Part shown: positions 7,498 through 12,987 of the stretch, one piece after another
Numbering within the stretch: the stretch's first letter is position 1
Layout of the letters: every line of letters starts with the position of its first letter
Origin: Planctomycetota bacterium
Lineage (GTDB): Bacteria > Planctomycetota > Phycisphaerae > WQYP01
Assembly (NCBI GenBank): GCA_021828935.1
Contig: JAJZCU010000015.1
Coordinates: 1 to 12,987, forward strand
Length of the DNA: 12,987 nt
Direction of reading: 5' to 3'
The notes under the pieces: model-generated
Told to the model about the DNA's origin: nothing
The model's input: the letters and a program-made list of their open reading frames with translations, nothing else
Database searches by the model: none
Made by a program: the position numbers and the translations under genes

Positions 7498-7525
7498 GGC
7501 GGCCAAGATGGCCGCCCCCCTTTTT
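7498..7525 (+). terminator. Perfect hairpin with T-tract; also one arm of a distant inverted repeat
   Basis: GGCGGCC-AAGAT-GGCCGCC (7498-7516) is a perfect 7-bp stem with a 5-base loop, followed by CCCC and TTTTT (7521-7525). It has the form of an intrinsic terminator. The same element appears inverted, with one mismatch, at 8343-8361, so it may instead be a mobile or repeated palindrome. Confidence 0.4.
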
Positions 7526-7706
7526 AGCCTGTTCGGGCACGTTGGACACGCCAGCGCGTTGGATCTTACTGTCGGCCAGGATTATGAATCAGGCCTTTCA
7601 TCAGCCCAGGCAATGGCCTGCACGCGCCAACCGCAGCTATCCGATAAGCACCAGGCACAGGCTTACCAGGGAGTATATGCGCCGGGCTACCGCACCCGAT
7701 GGCGCC

Positions 7707-8100
7707 GAAAAAATCATTACATCACCCCATTCCAAACCGAAATGGATGCGGCGCCCCGCTGCTTCTTTGCCAACTGCCATTTCCCATTTCCGTCGTATCC
7801 GCGTCATCCGGGGCGCCCTCTGGGCCATCCGCGGTTCCCTTGCCCGTGGTCGTGCTGCGGCGGTGGCGGCTCCAATTAATAAACCACTGATTACGCTGAT
7901 ATACGCGGATGGGGACGACGGGCCGCCCAATTTTTCCGAAAAAATCATTGCATCACCCCATTCCAAACCGAAACGAGTGCAGCGCTCCGCTGCGTGTTTT
8001 GCCAACTGCCAGTGCCCATTCCCGAGGTATCCGCGTTCATCGGCGTCATCCGCGGTTGGCGCCATTTGGTCTTGGCCGCCCGCGCCGGCGGATACGGGCC
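7707..8100 (+). repeat. Tandem copies (231-bp period) of the dispersed repeat
   Basis: A unit starting at 7707 (GAAAAAATCATTACATCACC) is repeated from 7938 with only scattered changes, so the period is 231 bp. Both units continue through GCCAACTGCC into a CATCCGCG-type stretch; the second unit runs to about 8060. The same modules occur at 4661-5000 and inverted at 157-301. Long open frames on both strands here come from the repeat's codon-like composition and are not called as genes. Confidence 0.8.
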
Positions 8101-8104
8101 AGGG

Positions 8105-8264
8105 GATTATCGAGTGGCGCAATTGGCGGTATTGGAGCCAAACACAACCCACGGGCGAAACATGCAGTTACACCGCGTGCCGGCAGCGCTGGGTGCATGG
8201 ACTCCGGCCGCCAATGGAAGGTTATAAAATAAACCGCTGAGGCGCAGAGATCGCGGAGACGACG
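8105..8264 (+). repeat. Long direct repeat, copy 2
   Basis: Partner of 6579-6740, with 47 identical bases at 8179-8225. It directly follows the tandem repeat block, so the families are physically linked at this copy but not at copy 1. Confidence 0.8.
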
Positions 8265-8279
8265 GGCAGTAACGGGCGT

Positions 8280-8472
8280 GGGGTTTTTGAGGGGCTTGGA
8301 TTAAAACGGGGGCGGCCCTAATGGGGGGTGGCCGCAATGGGGGGTGGCCATCTTGGCCGCCGGATCGCACGCATGCCATCGGGGGTTTAAATCTTGGCGT
8401 TGACATAACTGCGGCGGGCGGGAAGCCCCCCCACAACAGAAGCCCACCCCCACAAATCGCCGCCCGCCCCCG
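8280..8472. repeat. G-run tract with 16-bp tandem repeat, then C-run tract
   Basis: G runs of 4, 4, 5, 6 and 6 occur at 8280-8283, 8291-8294, 8308-8312, 8323-8328 and 8339-8344. The last two lie in a 16-bp tandem repeat (AATGGGGGGTGGCC at 8320-8333 and 8336-8349). C runs follow at 8426-8432, 8447-8451 and 8467-8471. The G tract could form a quadruplex or pair with the C tract as a long hairpin. Confidence 0.5.
8343..8361 (-). repeat. Inverted copy of the 7498-7516 palindrome
   Basis: GGTGGCC-ATCTT-GGCCGCC matches the reverse complement of 7498-7516 at 18 of 19 bases. With that copy it brackets an 830-bp segment holding the tandem repeats and one long direct-repeat copy. No T-tract follows this copy on the minus strand. 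Confidence 0.55.
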
Positions 8473-8695
8473 GCATCCTCCGTTCGTGCTCAGCGGCCTC
8501 ACCGTCTCTGCGTTTTTTTCGCCTGCGCGGCCCCATGCTTCCATCGACGCTCCTAACCAACCGGCAAAATCTGCCGAACCCGTTGCGAGTTTTGCGCCGT
8601 CAGCCCTCCCATGCCCATTGTGCGATCCAATCAGTTTCCGCATTTCCCCGCGTTTTATCTAGGTATTTCGCCGCAATCCAGGTTGCTTAATAGCC

Positions 8696-8711
8696 TGGCA
8701 CAACGCTTGCT
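8696..8711 (+). promoter_or_regulatory. Sigma-54 (RpoN) -24/-12 promoter of the flagellar operon
   Basis: TGGCAC-AACGC-TTGCT matches the sigma-54 consensus TGGCAC-N5-TTGCW at every defined position, with the GG and GC doublets separated by exactly 10 bases. Transcription would start near 8723, leaving a leader of about 50 bases before the 79-residue ORF and reading into flgF. Sigma-54 control of rod and hook genes is established in several flagellated bacteria, so position and sequence agree. An enhancer-binding activator would be needed; no site for one was recognised upstream. Confidence 0.85.
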
Positions 8712-8772
8712 TTAGCCAAACCGTCCAACGTCATAAACACAATAGTTTAAGAAATTCAAGCGGAGACCACGG

Positions 8773-9012
8773 ATGGTTGCCAACGCCTCGCAGAATAATC
8801 CAATGCCCCCTGCCCAGTTGCCGGACCTGGAATTAATTGCGCAACGCATCGCCCTGTTGGCCCAACTGGCCACCGAAGAGCATCTTCGGGCCATGCGCGA
8901 AAGCCAGGCAGCCGGGCTGCTGGCCATGCAGGACGATGTTCGTCACAACATGGCGGAAGCTTCAGGGCTGCCCGCGGCGTGTCTGGACCGGCTGGGCGCC
9001 TTTAACGCATGA
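8773..9012 (+). CDS. 79-residue protein of unknown function, first in flagellar operon
   Basis: Small, soluble, helix-rich protein without a signal peptide or membrane segment. A Pro/Asn-rich start is followed by a Leu/Ala/Glu/Arg-rich amphipathic region (about 17-60). The start has GGAG seven bases upstream, and the gene lies between the sigma-54 promoter and flgF, ending 55 bp before flgF. Placement suggests a flagellar accessory role, such as a small chaperone or assembly factor, but that is inference from position only. No family was recognised. A longer frame that begins inside it at 8837 is the flgF frame extended upstream and is not an alternative gene. Confidence 0.65.
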   Translation: MVANASQNNPMPPAQLPDLELIAQRIALLAQLATEEHLRAMRESQAAGLLAMQDDVRHNMAEASGLPAACLDRLGAFNA

Positions 9013-9067
9013 AAAAACCCGTCACATGCCAATCCCACGGCGCCCTGAATTTTTAATTAGGAACTGT

Positions 9068-9832
9068 ATGCTTTACGGCATGTATCTGTCCACCGCGGGC
9101 ATGAAGGCCCAGGAATACCGCAACAGCGTGATCGCCAACAATCTGGCCAACAGCCAAACCACCGCCTTCAAGCGCGACATCGCCCTGTTGGAACCCCGCG
9201 CCAACGCCAGCGTGGAAGACCCGCAAATGTTTGGCTACAACATGCCCGTGCTATCAGATTTAAGCGGCGGCGTCACGTGGGGACCAACCTATACCGATCT
9301 TTCCCAAGGCAGCCTGCGGCAGACCAACAACCAAACCGATGTGGCCCTTTCCGGTCGCGGCTTCTTTGTGCTGCAGGGCAAAGGCAATACGCCGCTGCTT
9401 ACGCGGGACGGCTCATTTCTGGTGCGAGCCGACGGCACGCTGGTCACGGCCGGCGACGGCACGCCGGTGCTGGGCGCCAACCGCAAACCGGTGCATGTGA
9501 ATCCGCGAATACCCATTGAGATCGCGCAGAACGGGCAAATCATGCAGGACAATAAAACCGTGGGAAAGCTGGCGTTGGACACCGTAAAAAGTCCGTGGGA
9601 TTTAAAACAACTCGGCCAAAACCAATTTACCGTGGTCCGCCCCAACGCCATAGAGCCCGCGCCCGCGGAAACCCAGGTTCGCCAAGGTTTTCTTGAAAAC
9701 AGCAGCGTCGATCCCACGGTGGAAATGGTCAACATGATCACGGCGCAGCGCATTTTTTCCGCCAACGCCAAAATGGTCACGTACCAGGGCCAGATGTTGC
9801 AGGAACTTGACACCGTCGGAATGGTGCTCTGA
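9068..9832 (+). CDS. flgF: Flagellar basal-body rod protein FlgF
   Basis: 254 residues, close to the usual FlgF length. The flagellar rod/hook N-terminal signature is present (MLYGMYLSTAGMKAQEYRNS, then NNLAN at 24-28 and TTAFKRD). The C-terminal rod domain reads QGFLENSSVDPTVEMVNMIT and ends in the helical stretch QGQMLQELDTVGMVL. It would form part of the proximal rod, exported by the flagellar type III system rather than by Sec, consistent with no signal peptide. The frame is open upstream to 8837, but the ATG at 9068 has AGGA five bases before it and gives the canonical N-terminus. flgG follows 74 bp downstream. Confidence 0.9.
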   Translation: MLYGMYLSTAGMKAQEYRNSVIANNLANSQTTAFKRDIALLEPRANASVEDPQMFGYNMPVLSDLSGGVTWGPTYTDLSQGSLRQTNNQTDVALSGRGFFVLQGKGNTPLLTRDGSFLVRADGTLVTAGDGTPVLGANRKPVHVNPRIPIEIAQNGQIMQDNKTVGKLALDTVKSPWDLKQLGQNQFTVVRPNAIEPAPAETQVRQGFLENSSVDPTVEMVNMITAQRIFSANAKMVTYQGQMLQELDTVGMVL

Positions 9833-9906
9833 ATAATCATCAATAAAAGCCCCGTTTCGCGATGGGCCGGCGAATAATTTCCGGAACCTCCAAGGAGACA
9901 CTCAGC

Positions 9907-10704
9907 ATGCTTCGCGCATTGGATTCAGCCGCCACGGGCCTCCGCGCCTTGTCCACCCAGATGGACGTAATATCAAACAATCTGGCCAACGCCAACAACG
10001 ATGGCTTTAAAACCAGCCGCGTGAATTTTGAAGACCTCATGTACCAATATAAACAGCAACCGGGCATCCAAGACGCCCAGGGCGATATTCGCCCCACCGG
10101 CATCGCCATTGGTCTGGGCACTCGCGTGTCGGGCACGCAGTTGAACTTCACCCAGGGCGCCGCCGTGCAAACCGGTCGGCCGCTTGATCTGTTCATTCAG
10201 GGCCAGGGGCTGTTTCAGGTCAAGACGTTGCCGAACATAGGCAATGGCCTGGCCTACACCCGCACGGGAAAATTCTTTATCAATCCAAATGGACAACTGG
10301 TGGTGAACAGTTCCACCGGTTATTTGCTTCAGCCGCCGATTCAAATCCCGCAAAACACCACGCAGGTGAACGTATCCACGGATGGCCGCGTGTACGCCAC
10401 CATCGCCGGGCAGACCAATCCCCAGCAGGTGGGGCAAATCCAGCTGGTGCAGTTTGTCAATCCGCAGGGCCTGGAGCAGATGGGCGGTAATTTATACCAG
10501 GAAACCAGGGCCAGCGGTCCGCCCGTGCAGGCCAATCCGGGCACCAACGGGCTGGGCACGCTGGTCAGCGGCTACACGGAGGCCAGCAATGTGGACCCGG
10601 TGAAGGAACTAGTGGACTTAATAAAGACCCAGCGGGCCTTTGATTTGAACAGCCAAAGCATCAAGGCCAGCGACCAAATGCTGCAAGTTGTCGACAACCT
10701 GTAA
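9907..10704 (+). CDS. flgG: Flagellar distal rod protein FlgG
   Basis: 265 residues, against about 260 in well-studied homologues. The N-terminal signature MLRALDSAATGLRALSTQMD with NNLAN at 24-28 and the motif NDGFKTSRVNFEDLMYQ are highly characteristic of FlgG. The C-terminus has the partner motif (EASNVDPVKELVDLIKTQRA, SIKASDQMLQVVDNL). It builds the distal rod that passes through the P and L rings encoded next door. The start at 9907 is preferred over 9862 because AAGGAG lies nine bases upstream and the extra 15 residues are not family-like. flgA begins 23 bp after its stop. Confidence 0.95.
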   Translation: MLRALDSAATGLRALSTQMDVISNNLANANNDGFKTSRVNFEDLMYQYKQQPGIQDAQGDIRPTGIAIGLGTRVSGTQLNFTQGAAVQTGRPLDLFIQGQGLFQVKTLPNIGNGLAYTRTGKFFINPNGQLVVNSSTGYLLQPPIQIPQNTTQVNVSTDGRVYATIAGQTNPQQVGQIQLVQFVNPQGLEQMGGNLYQETRASGPPVQANPGTNGLGTLVSGYTEASNVDPVKELVDLIKTQRAFDLNSQSIKASDQMLQVVDNL

Positions 10705-10727
10705 ACCTTAGCGCATTGGAGCGCACC

Positions 10728-11867
10728 ATGAACATGGTTAGCATGAAATTAAACTTTCGCCGCATGGCCCTGGGCGCCGTTGCCGCCGCCATCGCGATGG
10801 CCGGAGCGGCCGGCGCCGCCCAGGCCCAAGCGCAGACCCGGCCCCAGACGCTGCGCCTGCGGCAAGAAATCAGAACTTCCGGTGGCCCGGTCAAACTTGG
10901 GCAAATTGCCTCCATTACGGGCATCCCAGACCGCCTGGCCGACCGCCTGGCGCGGCTCGTGGTCATTCCACAGGGTTCGCACGCCAGGCAAATTTCTGCC
11001 GCGCAGGTGCTCTTTGCACTGGCCAGTCACGGCCACCTTCGTGGTCTTCTAAGCACCGTGCAGGTCAGCGGCGCCGACCGCTGCAAAATTATCAGGACCG
11101 GCGGGAACAAGCCCAACCGTAAGGCCCCCACGGCAAATCTCTGGGCCAATGCGCGCGTTTCCCTGGGCGCCCCCGCGCCGGCGCCGAAAACAGCCGCCGC
11201 TGCGTCAGCGAGCGTCAAGCCCGGCGTCCCGAAAATGAAAACTGTCACGCTGGCCGGTTTGCTCCGCAAGCGCATTCTGCACCGCCTGCATTGCACCGGC
11301 CGAGACGTACGAATGACCTTCCAAACGCTAAGTCCCGTTCTAGACCAGCCGCTGCTGCCGGGCCAAACGTGGCATTTTCACATCATCAGCGGCCAGTACC
11401 TGGGCATCGTGGAATTTGACGCCAAATTATTAGGAAATTCGCAGTTGTTGCGCCAACTGTTCGCCACCGTGCTGGTTCACAAGAAAATCCGGGCCATGGT
11501 CAGTTCGGTGCTCATCCGCCGGGGCGATGTGATGACTGCGGTCGATTTCAAGCCGCAGCCGCGCTGGATCGACCGCAACATGCCGACCTTGTTTACCAGC
11601 GCCAAAATGCTCGTGGGCCAGCAAGCCATACGGACCATTTCCCCAGGGACGATGTTGGACCAGCGCGATTTCAAACCCGTCGAACTGGTACACCGGGGCG
11701 AGACCGTCACGGTGCATATTGTCAGCGGCGACATGCACGTGAAAACCACGGCCACGGCCCGTCAGGGCGGCGGCTTAAACGCGATCATCGCGCTGAAAAA
11801 CGCCAATGGGAAGACCTTTAACGCCGTTGTCATTGGCCGCGACCAGGCCCGCCTGGGCAGCCACTAA
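10728..11867 (+). CDS. flgA: Flagellar P-ring assembly chaperone FlgA
   Basis: 379-residue periplasmic protein needed for assembly of FlgI into the P ring. A Sec signal peptide covers 1-35 (basic n-region, Ala/Met-rich core, cleavage after AQA). Residues 41-145 form an N-terminal region, an Ala/Pro-rich linker spans about 147-170, and the C-terminal half has the SAF/FlgA fold: VLIRRGDVMTAVDF (262-274), VGQQAIRTISPGTMLDQRDF (296-315) and VHRGETVTVHIVSG. Enterobacterial FlgA is about 220 residues, so this is much longer, mainly through its N-terminal half. The ATG at 10728 has GGAG six bases upstream; a TTG at 10716 is less likely. It lies between flgG and flgH, the expected context. Confidence 0.9.
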   Translation: MNMVSMKLNFRRMALGAVAAAIAMAGAAGAAQAQAQTRPQTLRLRQEIRTSGGPVKLGQIASITGIPDRLADRLARLVVIPQGSHARQISAAQVLFALASHGHLRGLLSTVQVSGADRCKIIRTGGNKPNRKAPTANLWANARVSLGAPAPAPKTAAAASASVKPGVPKMKTVTLAGLLRKRILHRLHCTGRDVRMTFQTLSPVLDQPLLPGQTWHFHIISGQYLGIVEFDAKLLGNSQLLRQLFATVLVHKKIRAMVSSVLIRRGDVMTAVDFKPQPRWIDRNMPTLFTSAKMLVGQQAIRTISPGTMLDQRDFKPVELVHRGETVTVHIVSGDMHVKTTATARQGGGLNAIIALKNANGKTFNAVVIGRDQARLGSH

Positions 11868-11918
11868 TTTTGTCATCATATTCCAGGCCGCCATCGCGCC
11901 GCTTTATGGAGCAGACAG

Positions 11919-12797
11919 ATGTTAAAGAAGAAAAGACCAGGAACCGCCCGCGGAGCGCCCAGGGCCCGGTGTCATATTAAAATAATCGTTATCGCGGCCG
12001 CCCTCACGGGCACGGGGCAACTGCGGGCGCTGGCGTCCGCGGGGCAAAGCCCGTTCGCCACCGCCGGCGCGGGGGGCGACGTTAAAATGCAGCGGCCCAG
12101 CGCCGTGCGCCAGGCCATGATCAGCGCTCAGACGGCCAGCGCCCCGTTGCAGTTGCACGGTTCGCTGTTCCAACAGGGGCTTATGATGGCCAACGCCAGC
12201 GGACGCATGATGTCCCCGCGCGGCACGACTCCAATCGGGCAGGTCAGCTACTTTGCGGTTCCCGTCCGCTCGCCCCGCAAACTTCGCAAGCACGACCTGA
12301 TCACCATCATCATTCGTGAAAACAGCGACTCGGCCAGTACGGGCCAGATGAACAGCCAGAAACAGCAGGCCTTTGACGCGGCCGTGCAGCAGTTCATGCA
12401 ACTGCGCTTCAGCGGCGGAAAAGTGCCGTATGTGACCTCCGTGACCAACCCCAGCGCGTTGCCGGAAGTGAAAGTGCAGTACAACAACACGCGGCGAAAC
12501 AACGCCATTGATCAGCGCACGGATCAGTTCTCGGCGCGCATCACCGCTGAAATTATTGACATTAAACCAAACGGAAATCTGGTGGTGGAAGCCACCAAGC
12601 ACATTCGCGTGGATGGCGAAACGCAGACCTTCCGCCTCAGCGGCGTGTGCCGCGCCCGCGACGTTTCCGTGGACAACACCATCCTAAGCACCCAGATGGC
12701 CAACCTGCGCCTTAGCAAGAAAACCCGTGGCGCAGTGCGCGACGGCACCAAGCGCGGCTGGCTTAACAAGCTCCTTGACACGGTGAACCCATTCTGA
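11919..12797 (+). CDS. flgH: Flagellar L-ring protein FlgH, apparently not a lipoprotein
   Basis: 292 residues. The L-ring core is clear: RKHDLITIIIRENSDSAST (120-138), ARITAEIIDIKPNGNLVVEA (207-226), RLSGVCRARDVSVDNTILST (239-258) and the C-terminal GWLNKLLDTVNPF. It forms the outer-membrane ring around the rod. Classical FlgH is a lipoprotein with a lipobox cysteine; here Cys18 precedes the hydrophobic stretch (19-30) and Cys244 is internal, so there is no lipobox, and a Sec signal peptide cleaved near residue 41 (ALASA) is more likely. A segment of roughly 60 residues between signal and core (45-105) is variable. GGAG seven bases before the ATG supports the start. flgI follows 29 bp later. 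Confidence 0.92.
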   Translation: MLKKKRPGTARGAPRARCHIKIIVIAAALTGTGQLRALASAGQSPFATAGAGGDVKMQRPSAVRQAMISAQTASAPLQLHGSLFQQGLMMANASGRMMSPRGTTPIGQVSYFAVPVRSPRKLRKHDLITIIIRENSDSASTGQMNSQKQQAFDAAVQQFMQLRFSGGKVPYVTSVTNPSALPEVKVQYNNTRRNNAIDQRTDQFSARITAEIIDIKPNGNLVVEATKHIRVDGETQTFRLSGVCRARDVSVDNTILSTQMANLRLSKKTRGAVRDGTKRGWLNKLLDTVNPF

Positions 12798-12826
12798 AAA
12801 CACCCCTTGTTCCAGGCGGCCCGGCC

Positions 12827-12987
12827 ATGCGAATTGCCCGAATTGTTACGTTTTTTCTTCCGCTGCTGCTCTTGGCTGCGCCGGCCATGGCCCTGCGCGT
12901 GCAGGATATTACCCGGCTAAAATCTGAAATCCCCAATGAATTAACGGGAATCGGCCTGGAATATGATGACAAAATTAGTGGCTGCCC
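12827..12987 (+). CDS. flgI: Flagellar P-ring protein FlgI, 5' fragment (end probably chimeric)
   Basis: The visible 53 codons start with a Sec signal peptide (MRIARIVTFFLPLLLLAAPAMA), then LRVQDITRLKSEIPNELTGIGL, the normal mature FlgI opening. In the family this continues as a GLVVGLNGTGD-type motif, but here it becomes EYDDKISGC. Those bases, 12952-12987, are the exact reverse complement of 11855-11890, so the native flgI sequence probably ends near 12951-12957. AGGCGG seven bases before the ATG is the ribosome-binding site. The neighbouring flgA chaperone and flgH fit the assignment. Confidence 0.85.
   Translation, partial: MRIARIVTFFLPLLLLAAPAMALRVQDITRLKSEIPNELTGIGLEYDDKISGC
12952..12987. 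other. Inverted duplicate of flgA-flgH junction at window edge (probable chimera)
   Basis: All 36 bases are the exact reverse complement of 11855-11890, which spans the last codons of flgA and its downstream gap. The copy interrupts the flgI reading frame and breaks family similarity at the junction, so a fold-back chimera is much more likely than a natural repeat. Confidence 0.85.

Noticed and set aside
7542..8240. Open frame of 232 codons on the plus strand, with a 171-codon frame opposite it
   Set aside because: Both lie over the 231-bp tandem repeat. The translations are repeat-derived low-complexity text (NADG/HPRHPR-like words) with no domain, and the same words appear at other repeat copies in other frames.
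8400..8405. TTGACA resembling a sigma-70 -35 element
   Set aside because: No -10-like hexamer follows at a suitable distance, and the flanks are G/C tracts.
6570..8690. Search for tRNA, rRNA, integrase or transposase in the gene-free stretch
   Set aside because: No cloverleaf, conserved rRNA word or recombinase motif was found on either strand.

Overview
The window reads as a GC-rich chromosomal fragment of a flagellated, double-membraned bacterium. The best guess is a member of the Planctomycetota, possibly Phycisphaerae. The basis is protein style, rod/P-ring/L-ring flagellar genes in an flgF-flgG-flgA-flgH-flgI order, an RpoN-type flagellar promoter, and large intergenic spaces full of degenerate repeats. 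No rRNA, tRNA or marker gene is present to settle the taxonomy.

Layout. Positions 1-535 are gene-free and carry an inverted copy of a dispersed repeat. Positions 536-3863 (minus strand) hold a carbohydrate ABC importer operon: a lipoprotein solute-binding protein, a MalF/UgpA-type permease and a MalG/UgpE-type permease. No ATPase gene is present, so a shared ATPase elsewhere is likely. Positions 4124-4564 (minus) encode a small three-helix membrane protein of unknown function. Positions 4575-5110 are repeat-rich. Positions 5137-5574 (plus) encode an Rrf2-family regulator without Fe-S cysteines, followed by a good intrinsic terminator. Positions 5721-6569 encode a DUF502 membrane protein. Positions 6570-8690 are 2.1 kb without a credible gene, made of direct, tandem and inverted repeats, many small hairpins and a G-rich/C-rich tract. 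From 8696 to the right edge runs a flagellar operon: a -24/-12 (sigma-54) promoter that matches the consensus exactly, a 79-residue unknown ORF, flgF, flgG, flgA, flgH and the start of flgI.

How it works together. FlgF and FlgG form the rod, FlgA is the periplasmic chaperone for the P-ring protein FlgI, and FlgH forms the L-ring. Each gene has its own Shine-Dalgarno sequence, gaps are short, and one sigma-54 promoter probably drives the set. The ABC operon would import a sugar or oligosaccharide through a lipid-anchored binding protein and a two-permease channel.

Main caution. Both ends of the window are exact inverted copies of sequence slightly further in: 1-23 matches the reverse complement of 575-597, and 12952-12987 matches the reverse complement of 11855-11890. 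This looks like fold-back chimeras at the two ends of an assembled contig, as seen with multiple displacement amplification, rather than biology. It means the last ~12 codons read as flgI are probably not flgI.
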